Assembly: GCA_020736575.1 (NCBI GenBank) | Contig: JAGPYM010000024.1 | Location: 62,001 to 126,000, forward strand | Direction of reading: 5' to 3' | Source of the DNA: Thelonectria olida | Lineage: Eukaryota > Ascomycota > Sordariomycetes > Hypocreales > Nectriaceae | Length of the DNA stretch: 64,000 bases | Shown: positions 11,759-22,620 of the stretch, piece after piece | Layout of the letters: each line of letters opens with the position of its first letter | Position numbering within the stretch: position 1 is the stretch's first letter | The notes under the pieces: model-generated | What the model saw: the letters and a program-made list of their open reading frames with translations, nothing else | The model's database searches: none | What the model was told of the DNA's origin: nothing | Position numbers and translations under genes: made by a program

Positions 11759-12027
11759 CGACTCACTTAAGCACGGTGGAACCTGCTGGTGATATGCGAC
11801 AGGCGGCCCATCCAGCTTAGGCATGACGGAATGGCCTTCCTTCTCCAACTCTTTGGAAAGAAAATGTCAACGGTTACCTTGCAGTCACAGGGACAATGTC
11901 TCAATACAGAGAAGCAACCCAAGTACCAGGGGACGGTGAAAGTGTCGACTAAAGCCCTCGTGTTTGCTCCTAATGACACGCCGTGCAAACAGGTTTCTGA
12001 GGGTCCGTGCTCGTCCCAGGATCGGGC

Positions 12028-12071
12028 GGCGATCAACAGGGGGACGGGTACCCGTCCCCTTATTGATCGCC
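12028..12071. repeat. 44-bp near-perfect palindrome
   Basis: Two 22-base arms starting GGCGATCAA meet at GGGT/ACCC with no loop. They differ at only two positions, both transitions. The symmetry continues outward more weakly (GATCCTGGGAC against GATGTGGGAAC). Such a cruciform-prone sequence may be fused transposon ends or a remnant of an inverted duplication. Confidence 0.85.
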
Positions 12072-12085
12072 GATGTGGGAACAAT

Positions 12086-14906
12086 TTAATTTAGTTGCCT
12101 CACTGGCTCAAACTCGGATCGGCAGGGGATTTTGGCAAAGAGTAATGCAACCGCTCGAAGCGGGAAGATTGAACTGACAGTTGTCCTTAGCTCATGCGCC
12201 ATCCATGCGAGCTCGACCTTCCCTGCATCCAACATCCAACCGGGAGCTTTGATCTGCTACTTGTCACAATTGATAGTCCACCAGCCATCTTCTCAACGTT
12301 TCTCCCTTTCTTGCTCTCTCTCCGTCTCTCGTTCTGGATCTCTGCGTGTGTGTGTCCGTGTTTCAAATCCGCCCGCATCCAGCTTTCAATCCCTGCAAAA
12401 GTCCTATGTAAAACGCCAACAGAGACAAGGGAAAAATAGGAGGGAAGCGGAAGGACTGACATTTGAGAGATCCTAGCGATAGCCTATGTCCCGTGTGCGT
12501 GTGAAAAAGAGTGGAGGGGTGAGTGAACTTGCTTCTCGAGGTGTTACATTAAACAACAACAACTTGTACCGCACCACAGAGTGATCATAATGTTTACAGG
12601 TTACTTATTAGGCTCCTTGAATTGCATAGAAAGGTTTTCTAAATAGAGTACCCTACATAGCGGACCGGGGCCTAGCATTCATAGAAATTCACAGTTTAGT
12701 AGAGACGAGAAACGGACCAAGATAAGCAGGGCTGATAAGCACTGCTTCAAATTTGGCCCAAAAAACCCCAAGATTAATCCAATCCTATCACTCTAATGAC
12801 CTAAAACATATGGCACAACTATCAGACCAATTTAGGATCAACAGATAAACAGACGATGCCAAACGCTAGGCGGAGACTGTAGGTATATAGACATTACAAA
12901 GGGCTCGCGGGCCGCATGAGCTGTAACATCTTTGTACATTAGTTGAGAGCCTCTATCATATGCCTGGCCGGCATGGGAAGATGGAAGCTGGAGAAAACAA
13001 GCGGAGGTGCTAATTTTCCACAGGCGAAGTAGGGCCGTGGGATACAGGTCCTCGCTGAAGAAGCGAGGAAAGCATTAGCTTAGTTTCCTCCCAATTAGCC
13101 AGAGTTATGTGCCGCATCATTACATCAGAGTAAAAAGAACAACAGCAAAATGAAAAATGACACGTTTGACACCGCGCTCTGGTCTCCAGCCAATTCTGGA
13201 TCGCTCAGTCCGTGCGCCCTGGGGATGGGCTGAGTCGACGAGGGCAACTTCAATAGGAACTGATGCAGCACCAAAGTGGCCACCAATGAGAAAGGTGCCA
13301 TGTGGGGGCGGATTGCTCTGGCGAAACTAACTGACGCTCAGACCAACAAAACCCTCTTTCACGGGTCGTTCAGTAGCGGCCGAAATCAAGTTCCGCTTTT
13401 AGTTATAAAAATTTCCAACTAGGGCCAATTTCTGACAGTTGTGGCTGATTATCGGTGTGGATTTTAGTTTACGGTACACCGATGCAATGGTGGCTTAACC
13501 ACCTGTGTTCACGGTTGATTGCTGCCAGCGATTACCCTAATGGCAACTTTTGTCCGTCTCTGCACCGAAAGCTCGTCGCCTTGATTTGTGAAAGGACTGT
13601 AAGCATCAACTCTTAACTCGAAGAAATATCATATAGTAAGACAGGCACTAACGATACAGTATTTGGAACAATGGACGGGATTGTTACTGAGCCAGGCAGC
13701 AGAATTAGCGCCCACCCGCTCGGGACAAAAAGCGGCACATTCTGGCCTTGCTACGCCGCAGTGACATCTAGGAGGGGTCGGAACATTCCGATGACGAGAG
13801 CTATAGATCGACACCTAAGTACAAGATGACGCTCACGCAATTTTTGGTTACGCAATTGGCGCTACGTGGTGGATAGACTCCCTGCAAAGTGATCTGTGCC
13901 TTACCAAGAGGGTGACCGACGTAATCAAAAGCTCATCAGGCCTAGCCGACCCACTCCCCGCTAAGACCAGGCTTTAGATAAACCCGTCCCTGTCCTACCT
14001 TCATTTGGATCCAGGCAGCCATTCCTGGATGAGCCCTGGCGTGTACCGCAAGCTAATCTTCCCCATGTCAGCCCTATAGGACCGCAAAGTCGAGGTTACA
14101 CAAGTGGATCGAGAATCGGGCGCTTGATTGAGCGGTCTCGCGGACAATCATCGTATCATTGGTTTGATATTGATGTTGAGCTACGCTGCAGCTTCGTTGT
14201 TATGGTACACTCGGTCAAATTGAACGCATTCATGTAGATGAGTGCTGCGATCAAGCTCGACCAAAACAGCCCTATCAATCCCACATCCACACTACTCACC
14301 TGGATAACTTCTAAAACTGAGACATACATAAGTTATCGAGGCTCTTGACCATAAGCAGGGTAGCCTTTATCGGTACACCGTTCAGCTAGATGAATTATTG
14401 GGGTCTAGACGGGCACATGAGCAGATACTATTGACGAGTTACAACCCCAATAATGTGAGAGTTGGGACGACTGCCACACTTGTAGGTTGCCAACTGTAGC
14501 TCGTGGTAAAGAGCATGGCACCTGATGAGGTAAATGGAATAGTAATAGCGACGAGGCCCAAGGCAGGTCTAGTAGATATCAGACGACATGTCACAAATTG
14601 CTCACTTTTAGGCTAGCAAGAAGGCCCTTCTTTATATTCAATGCCGCCACTTAGCCGAATGACCTCTGCACATGCCTTGAGAGGGCGCTCCCACAAGTTA
14701 CTAATATCTCCTGGGGGAGTGCCAAACGCCACAATAATAAAACGACTCGCTCGCTGGATGAATACCTTGTCGCAATCTCCCCCAGCTCAGCACGGCACGT
14801 TTGATTACTTGACGGTCGTCGCCGTTAGAACTAGAAAGCTTCGCTACGTTTCATGCCTTTCTGGACCTGAATTTAATTCCTTGTTTCTTCTTGAAGTTCA
14901 GCCATC
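12086..14906. other. 2.8-kb stretch with no detectable genes
   Basis: No frame longer than about 115 codons occurs and none carries a recognisable motif. The part around 12.2-12.4 kb is pyrimidine-rich (CTCTC runs). From 12.5 kb on, stop codons are frequent in all six frames. The composition is consistent with old, decayed repeat DNA, but no family could be named. Confidence 0.6.
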
Positions 14907-15082
14907 ATGTGCAACTACATCTACGTAGGTGTAATAATCAGTACTGCCCTTGCAAGCTAACAGCAATCCAGAAAGAGCTCAGCTGCCGGCACCACTACCA
15001 CCTAGTGGAGTCGTGGTGCCCCAAGTATATCGAGACTGAACGACGGTGCCCGCCCACTATCGTGAGTAAGCAATACTGGTGA
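14907..15082 (+). pseudogene. Relic of a small Cys-rich gene, copy 2
   Basis: An ATG at 14907 starts with MCNYIY and then hits a possible intron donor (GTAGGT). Further downstream, in another frame, the segment SCRHHYHLVESWCPKYIETE followed by RRCPPTIVSKQYW ends in a stop. The ending matches copy 1 at 8945-9044, and the DNA similarity covers about 14977-15150. The combination of an MCNY-type start, a C-x-H segment and a WC-x2-Y-x2-T-x2-RCP ending resembles a known type of small fungal protein, but this is from memory and the gene is not clearly spliceable as it stands. I therefore call it a pseudogene, although a real two-exon gene is possible. Confidence 0.4.
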
Positions 15083-15150
15083 GACTCTTACATCCATCCC
15101 TGATTATTGTTATTAACTATTCGCAAGGGAAGGTGACATCTGTGGTATGT

Positions 15151-15889
15151 CTGAGCTAAATAATCCGGCAGAATAGTGACCAAAGCACTGACACCTTTTA
15201 GCCACTTGTCGAGAGCGTCAGCAGCCCTGCCACCACCCCTGGGCGAAACTGATCAGAGGCCGGAATCAAGAATGTCGTCCACTCAGCAACTTTCAGCCCG
15301 AATGAAGGGCCTTTTTACTGTCAATTAGAATTCTACGCGCTTGCAAGAAATTCAAATGTTTCGCCCAAATGCGCGGATGGATTTTTTTCTTCCGTGTTGG
15401 TTACACGCCCTTATGCAGCCTCACCAAGAGCACCACTTCCCAGGCCGGAGAGGTTTATGTTGACTCTAGAGACAATGGTCGAACACGGAATAGAGACGGG
15501 GAGCAATTTCGTGGCCATATAATCGACCACAGCAAGACCGACTTCCCTAAATTAGCTTATCTACTACAATCAGCAACTCAGTAAATATAAGAAGAGCTTA
15601 ACAACCCAACCAGAGGAATCCGGCAAACTGTTCCCATCATATATCCGCTACCTTGGGTGAACTACCTATAACTACGATCAATATGCACGCATTCCATAGA
15701 GGATATTGTGCAGAATCATTAGTCTACTATTTACTTTAAATCGGCAACTTACCACAGTTTAGGCGTGTAAAGAGCGGATAAGACGGTGCGTCCCTGCCAG
15801 TTCTCATACAATAGACGTTAAGACGTATAGGCTGGGACGCGGAAAGAGAGGTGAAGGATTATACCTGCTCTCAGGATTAGTCAGGTCAT
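15151..15889. other. Stretch without recognised genes before the old LINE copy
   Basis: Short frames only. The 71-codon frame at 15369-15584 shows no motif. The sequence leads into the old LINE fragment without a visible boundary. Confidence 0.5.
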
Positions 15890-17010
15890 TTTCAACAGAA
15901 AGTTTCCATGGATAATATCCACAGGCTGCCCGATACCAACCCGCTTCGCAGGATGACGTCTCGCATACGAGCGTTCAGAAAGTCTCACCGGTCACCACTC
16001 TACCAGGTAGCGACGACACTCAAGGATGCACCAATAGAGCAGCTGGAAACCATTCCACCACTCACGCTAACACTATGGGAAGAACGAGTGGCAGCCATCA
16101 CCGACGAGGCAGCAGCAAGAGAGGCGGGAGCAGGCTGGGCCATACACATCGCGGTGAGCAGCTCTGCGCGGAACGATGTAGTTGGCGTCGGCGGAGCAAT
16201 TCAGATTCCGATGTCTATGCGAGGCGGTCCGAAGCTCGAGACCTTTCCGTTTACTTTTGGCGTAAGGACGGAGCAGAACCCATATAGCTGAGAACTCGCG
16301 GCGATGGCATATGCCCTAAGGCGAACCCTACTAAGTGTAGATATTGCAGCGTAGCACTGATGACAAGCAGTAAAGCTGCTGCGCTCACACTCAAGCAAAG
16401 CAGTCTGGCCAGGAATATATACACTGTATCTATAATTCGATTGAAGAGCAGCTGGAAGACGGAAACGTTGTAGGGGTCCTGTGGCGACCCTCGAGCGACG
16501 AGAATAAACTTCTGAAGATTGCCAAGGCAGAGGCAGGGAAGGCAATAAGGGAGGGGGCCGTCCCTCCAAAGCGGTTTCCCGGAATGCAATTGACAGCACT
16601 CAATATTGCACAATCAAAAGCCAATACCCAGAGCTCGTTGCCAGCAAAGGTTAGAAGGCACTCCAAGAGAGTCGATGCGGCACTACCGGGCAAACACACA
16701 AGACAACTACGACCGGCTGTCATGGAAGGAAGCTAGTGTGATCGCCCAGCTCAGGACTGGCATAGGGAGATTGAACGCATACCTCTTCCACATCAAAGCG
16801 ACACCGTCGGACCAGCGCGATTGCGGACAAGCGAGAGAGACAGTTGAGCATTTCCTCTTCTGATGCTAAAGTGGATAGCATACCGTACGGAAATGCTTCA
16901 ATGCACTAACGCCCAGAGGGGTAACATCTCCTTCTATCTTGGAGGGAAGTCACTGGCAGATGACCACAAATGGATGCCAAACTTGGAAGCTGTCTGGGGT
17001 GGTTTGCCAA
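15890..17010 (+). mobile_element. Old, degenerate LINE fragment (ORF2 C-terminal part)
   Basis: Translation pieces in three frames align in order with the C-terminal part of ORF2 of the LINE copies at 17.7-20.8 and 38.0-41.8 kb. First comes the DTNPLRRMTSRIRAFRKSHR segment, then the RNase H-like segment (GWAIHIAVSSSARNDVVGVG, FGVRTEQNPYS). After several stops and frameshifts comes the terminal CGQARETVEHFLF zinc-knuckle-like region and GGKSLADDHKWMPNLEAVWG. Stops interrupt it, for example directly after EQNPYS. Divergence from the other two copies is clearly larger than theirs from each other, so this is an older insertion or a sister family. Orientation is +, opposite to the large LINE. Confidence 0.85.
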
Positions 17011-17120
17011 AGACGTGTAATTGGCCGATGCCCACAGAAACCTGGCTGAAAACTATTGCCTGCATGTCTGGCAAAGCTGGGCAAAGTTGGATCCCTGCTG
17101 TGCTGACCACTAAGACATGA

Positions 17121-17690
17121 ATGACTTGTTGATCGGGCATGGAGAGAAGAAGCTGGATGCAACCTCCAGACCGTCCTGAATACCAACGGGCACAGAGATT
17201 GGAGGATGCGCCCTGCAACCCAGGTGTTATCGCATCCTCATCCCGCTCGTTTCTGATCAATCACCGAGTCTCGTCGGAATCTCGGGCGACATGTTCACGT
17301 ACGTGAAATGCTGATCAACAGTCGGAGAGGCCAATCCATGATCAGATTGCATACGCCACAAATTGGCATTTCCTGCATGAAGTGGTAGGTCAAACCGTCG
17401 TGACGGCCGCAGAGTTGATATTCCGCCAAGAGGTGAATGGCGCTCACCTGCTCCTCACTGGGGAAAAAAGCCAACGTCGGAGCACTGATGAGGTTTGGAT
17501 GTGTCGGCAGCCTTTCTACGGTTCGTCATTGCGTGCCACGACCGTCTTTGGACATTATGGCACCCAGCGAAAGCTGGTTTTCATATTCACAATTGATGGG
17601 CAGAATGTGGCTCTCTGTGGAGGTCTCCCTGTGGAGGCGATACTAGATGATAAGGTGAAGCACTCACTTGCGCGAAAATAAAGTCGCAAC
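17121..17690. other. Sequence between two LINE copies, origin unknown
   Basis: This lies after the old LINE fragment and before the homology of the second LINE copy begins. A 99-codon frame (17382-17681) has no recognisable motif and does not match the endonuclease part of the LINE ORF2 that would be expected here. It may be LINE 3' UTR of the older family or unrelated target DNA. Confidence 0.45.
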
Positions 17691-20600
17691 AAGCCTGCAG
17701 GCCTAAACTTTAAAGTAACCACGGAGTTTGATATTTCGGTCCCGGTGCCGAAGGCCCAGGAACGACTCCTACTCAAAAATGCACCATGGAAGGAAATCAA
17801 CGTCCGAATCGCCGCTGCACTAGAGACCATTCCAACGGGTGGTACCGTACAGCAGAAGACAGACAGGCTCATGTCAGTGGTGCTAGAGGCGGTTCGCGCT
17901 CTGACACCCAGAGCTAAGCCGTCGCCCTACGCGAAGCGCTGGTGGACCTCGGACCTCACGCAACTCCGGCGGATATACACGTACTGGAGAAATCGCGCCA
18001 GGGCATCGAGGCGAGCAGGACAAACGTGTGAGGAGCTCGAAAACACAGCCAAAGGAGCAGCAAAGCAGTACCATGATGCCATCAGACAGCAGAAAAAGAC
18101 GCACTGGAACGAGTTCCTAGCCAATAACGACAACATTTGGAAGGCAGCAAAGTATCTCAAGTCTGGAGATGACACAGCATTTGGCAAGGTGCCCCAGCTT
18201 GTAAGGGCTGATGGCACGCGCACGGCCAACAATAGCGAACAGGCCGATGAAATGCTAGCCACCTTCTTCCCCCCTCTACCGGAGCACATCGAGGAGGAAG
18301 GGGAGAGACCACAGCGCGGAGCTGCCATCACCATGCCAGACATCACCATGGAAGAGATAGAGCGACAGCTCTTCGCGGCAAAGCCGTGGAAAGCACCAGG
18401 CGAAGACGGACTACCCGCGATGGTCTGGAAACAGGTTTGGCCAGTTGTTAAGCACCGAGTCTTATCGTTATTTCGTGCATCACTAGAAGAAGGAGCACTT
18501 CCTGATCAATGGAGGCATGCCAATATTATTCCTCTCAAGAAGCCAGACAAAGGAGATTATTCGATTGCAAAGGCGTGGAGGCCTATATCGCTTCTATCCA
18601 CGCTGGGCAAAGTACTGGAGTCGGTCATCGCTGAAAGGATCTCACATGCCGTCGAGACACATGGCTTGCTGCCAGCAAACCACTTTGGAGCCTGTAAACA
18701 GCGGTCCGCTGAGCAGGCGTTGATGTTGCTGCAGGAGCAAATCTACGCTGCCTGGCGAGGCCGACGGATCCTTAGCCTCGTGAGTTTCGATGTCAAAGGG
18801 GCATACAACGGCGTGTACAAAGACAGACTCATCCAACGACTGAGAGCAAGGGGCATCCCGGAGCAACTACTTCGTTGGATTGAAGCCTTTTGCTCGAATC
18901 GCACGGCGATTATTCAGGTCAACGGACAGGCATCGGAGGTGCGAAGCTTGCCACAAGCTGGACTGCCACAAGCTCCCCCCTGTCTCCGATTCTGTTCCTA
19001 TTCTTCAACGCAGACCTCGTACAGCAGCGAATTGATTGTTACGGAGGATCGATAGCCTTCGTGGACGATTTCACGGCGTGGGTCACTGGCCCGACGGCAG
19101 AAAGAAACCGCGATGGGATTGAAGTGATTATTGAGAAAGCGCTGGACTGGGAAAGGAGAAGTGGCGCGACATTTGAGGCAGAAAAGACGGCGATCATACA
19201 CTTCACCCGCAAGGCGTACAAGTCCGACTCAGAGCCCTTCGTGATCAAGGGACAGCTTGTCCGACCTAAAACCCAAGTCAAGGTTCTCGGAATGATCATG
19301 GACTCTGGTCTGAAATACAAAGAACACATCGCGCGAGCTGCGACCAAGGGCCTGGAAGCGGCCATGGAGCTACAGCGGCTCAGGGGTCTTACCCCAGCAA
19401 CAGCAAGACAACTGTTTACAGCCATGGTGGCCCCTGTGGTGGATTATGCCTCAAACGTCTGGATGCACGCATGTAAGTATTGAAGGGCCAGCCCTATCAA
19501 CCGAGTCCAGAAGATTGGGGCACAAGCAATCGTAGGAACATTCCTCACGGTGGCAACAAGCGTAGCAGAAGCAGAGGCGCATATCGCCAGCGCACAGGAG
19601 CGTTTCTGGAGGCGGGCGATCAAGATGTGGATTGACCTCCACACCTTGCCAACAACCAACCCACTCCGCAACGCTACATCTCGTATCCGAAAGTTCAGAA
19701 GATACAACCGCTCGCCATTTCACGAGCTGGCAGTGGCACTCAATGAGATACCGATGGAGGAGTTAGAAACGGTCAACCCATTCACACTGGCACCTTGGGC
19801 AGAACGGGTACAAACGATCGTTGTCGACAAGGACGAGACAGAGACGAGACAAGCAGATCTGGGCTGGGCAATACGGGTTGCAGTGAGCAGTTCAGCACGA
19901 AACGGCGTGGTAGGAGTCGGCGGGGTCATCGAGATCCCTGTGTCGGTGCGAGGAGGGCCGAGACTGGAGCGATTTTCCTTTACACTTGGTATGAGAACGG
20001 AACAGAACCCGTTTTCTGCGGAGCTGGCGGCGATGGCATACGCATTGAGGCACTTACCTGACCTAACATACCGAAGCGTGGCACTGTTGACGAGCAACAA
20101 AGCTGCCGTACTTACGATCCGAAATCCCCGCCAACAATCTGGCCAAGAGTATGTTGGATGCATATACGATTCCATCGACACGTTGAAAGTCAATGGGAAT
20201 TCGGTGACTGTCATATGGATGCCCACCAGTGCTGAACACAAGCTCCTGAAGACTGCTAAAGAAGAGGCGCGGGATGCAACCCGAGACGGTGCCATCCCGG
20301 CCCTGAAGTTTCCCAGAATGCGATCGACGACCCTTAACATGGCTCGATTGAGCCAGTGTACTAGCAAACACCTACCAGACAATGTCGGAAAGTTTTCGAA
20401 GAGAGTCGATGCTGCACTACCAGGCAAGCATACTCGACAACTATACGACCGCTTGTCATGGAGAGAAGCTAGCGTGTTGGCGCAGCTCAGGACAGGCATG
20501 GCCAGACTGAATGGATATCTCTTTCGGATCACAGCAGCATCATCACAGCAATGCGCATGTGGACAAGCGATAGAGACGGTTGAGCATTTTCTCTTCCGAT

Positions 20601-20768
20601 GCAGAAAATGGACGGCACACCGAGCCGAAATGTTACAGTGCACCGAGAGACAAAGAGGAAATATCTCATTCTTCCTAGGAGGAAAGTCACCGTCAGACGA
20701 TGCAAAATGGACGCCAAATATGGACGCAGTCCGCGCGACTATACGATTTGCCATAGCCACAGGTCGAG
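17691..20768 (+). mobile_element. 5'-truncated Tad1-like LINE copy (ORF2, inactivated)
   Basis: The copy starts inside ORF2, just after the endonuclease domain ([20 protein letters not shown]), and continues through reverse transcriptase, the RNase H-like region and the C-terminal Cys/His motif. The RT part includes the [13 protein letters not shown] fingers motif, [17 protein letters not shown] and the catalytic box AFVDD. Compared with the copy at 37594-43217 it carries a one-base deletion at about 18972 in the LPQGSPLSP motif and a TGA stop at about 19482; those lesions are absent from the other copy. The best preserved frames are 17745-19055, 18890-19483 and 19550-20760. Near the 5' junction nearly all differences to the other copy are C-to-T or G-to-A, which would fit RIP-type mutation. 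At about 20768 LINE homology stops abruptly at a Crypton-like fragment. Confidence 0.88.
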
Positions 20769-21566
20769 TGGGACGAGTTCGCCGTCGCCGTGCGCTCCGA
20801 CGCGGTAGGGGCTACGGAGCCGTTAAGCCTGCTCGTACGACGCGCGCTGCCGGAGCTAAGCGGCGTCTTAGAGAGCACGCGCGAGGCCCTCTTACAGAAT
20901 AGCCATCAGCTCGCCATCCGGCTAGAGGGGATTCAGAGCGGCCTCGATGCCCTCCTCCAGGGCAAGGTCCCTATCACGTTTACCGGCCACTTCGGAGCCG
21001 GGCCAGCAGTAGTGCTGGAGCCGGCGCCGGCGCCGTCAACAGCTCCTACCTTGAATCTCAATACAGCTCCGGCCTCGGCCCCAGAGCCTCTGGTACCAGG
21101 TATGCCCGTCGTTACAGCCCTGGCTAGGGTCTTTACGGTGCGGGACGTCTGGAAGGAGTGGGAGGAAGGGATTGCAGGCCAGCCTGCCGTACGGATGCTG
21201 GAAGAGACGTGGGGAAGCCGTTGGCGCCCGGGGAACGGGGTTAGGGTGCAGTTCTGTCGCCGGAAGGTGATCTGGGACGAGCTATTAGCCCGTATGGCGT
21301 CCGGTAAGAGCGAGGAGGAGGCCGTTGTAGAGCTAGAGCTCTTACGCGCCGGCCGGAGCTTGAACCGGCTCGTTGAGGAGCTCAAACAGCGCCGCCGGCG
21401 GGGCCAGGGTCAGGACCGAGGCCAGGGCCAGATACGGGTACAGGTAGGGACCCCCGTGCCCGATGACCCAGGCCCAGGCCCGGGACCAGGTCCGACTCGG
21501 GGCCAGGGCCATCGGGGGCGCTGGACCCGGCTAGGGAGGAGGCGGACCGCCCCTCGTCGACGGTAA
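20769..21566 (+). mobile_element. Crypton-like remnant with GCR1-type DNA-binding domain
   Basis: A GC-rich frame encodes about 260 residues ending in a very basic, Gly/Pro/Gln-rich tail (repeated PG and GQ). Residues about 110-200 contain FTVRDVWKEWEEGIAGQPAV, then ETWGSRWR, RRKVIWDELLARM and a helical end. The conserved spacing of Trp residues (VW-x2-W, WG-x2-WR, R-x-K-x-I-W) is that of the GCR1_C domain found in fungal Crypton transposons and in transcription activators. The usual Crypton tyrosine recombinase should lie upstream of this domain, but the sequence there is LINE instead, so the 5' part has been removed. The frame stays open from the LINE junction to the stop at 21566. Base composition is clearly higher in GC than the AT-rich sequence that follows. 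A domesticated gene is conceivable but a transposon remnant is more likely. Confidence 0.6.
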
Positions 21567-21682
21567 GCCGGCCGTCCAGGAGGATCTTTATATATATATC
21601 TATTTAAAAAATGTATTTTTAAAGATCAAAAAGCCGTAGGATCAGTGCATTATTATCTTATAGTCCTTACAGCAGAGCCTAG

Positions 21683-21694
21683 CCCCCCCCCCCC
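21683..21694. repeat. C12 homopolymer
   Basis: Twelve consecutive C in the AT-rich sequence downstream of the Crypton-like fragment. Confidence 0.95.
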
Positions 21695-21969
21695 TATCCC
21701 TTCCTAGCACTGCACACACAAATATCTCAACGGCTAGTAGCCTATACGGCACCGCTCCTAGACCAAACGCACCGCTGGAGTATAGCAATCCCCCAGACCC
21801 CAGAACAGCCTCGATTGGGCCGCTGGCCGTCGAGATATTCGCGTGCGCGCCGCCGGGCACTTATCAGATGGTAGTTGTGTAATCGCATACGATTTCCCGA
21901 AATTACTCCGCAAAACGACCCCACGATAAGTCCTGCTTATCATGTACGTTAGGTTAACTAAGTTATAAC

Positions 21970-22133
21970 AATGAGGTTTGCAATGGGGATCACAATTGGT
22001 GTCAAGGTGAAAATCCCTGCCGAGTAAACCTTACTCAAGGAACCTTATTCCGGGCATCCAATATAAAAGCGCCTCTCCATCCGACCCAAGTTCTCACAAT
22101 GCAACCAATAACACACAAGACAGCCAAAATGGC
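21970..22133 (+). repeat. Duplicated promoter segment of the 191-aa gene family
   Basis: This stretch is closely similar, in opposite orientation, to the sequence directly upstream of the 191-aa gene at 45852-46427. Shared blocks include GTCAAGGTGAAA, CCCTGCCGAGTAAA, ACTCAAGGAACCTTATTCCG, CCAATATAAAAGC (TATA box at 22062-22069) and the start-codon context ACAGCCAAAATG. The similarity ends a few bases after the ATG at 22129, and no matching coding region follows. It is a promoter plus start codon left behind after loss of the gene, or the edge of a truncated mobile element. Confidence 0.8.
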
Positions 22134-22390
22134 CCTTTATATCTTGTATTAATAGTGTATTATTTATAGCTTTACCAAGCTACCATTGCTTGTACCTATA
22201 GCCCCGGATTTCCTCGCTGGTACTTAATACTATAGAGATTTTTAGTATTGCACCCGCAAAGAGATTTCTAACAATTAATTACTCTAACAAGCACACGGAC
22301 GTGCGGACATACGTCGCTACAAAATGGAGGTCATTCTGCGTATATAAATCCAAGAAACCGACACATGACTGCGCGGCAATTGCCTCGTAT

Positions 22391-22545
22391 CTGTCAGACA
22401 GTACGTGTATTCAGTCCATTGATCCAAATCAGTATAACTATTCATGTTGTGTTCTCGTTAAGTGCCTGCCCCTGAAAGATCTGCTGTTCATCATAAGACC
22501 CTTGACCCGCACGTGACACCCCAGCATATGCCTTCTGTTCAACAG
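22391..22545 (+). repeat. Dispersed direct repeat, copy 1
   Basis: It starts with the palindrome CTGTCAGACAG and continues with TACGTGTATTC, TCTCGTTAAGTG and a block ending in CACGTGACACCCCAGCATAT. A second copy lies at 29498-29662 in the same orientation with small indels. No coding potential. It could be a MITE or a solo-LTR fragment. The pair brackets the RTA1 and serine hydrolase genes. Confidence 0.8.
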
Positions 22546-22620
22546 TATCCAGGCTTTTGGAGAGAAACGCAGACTGGCAATAATACGTTGGACATATCCT
22601 AACGTCTAGCGGCTAGTCTG

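Noticed and set aside
11767..12094. Overlapping frames of about 100 codons on both strands as genes
   Set aside because: They overlap each other almost completely and end in the palindrome. No motif in either.
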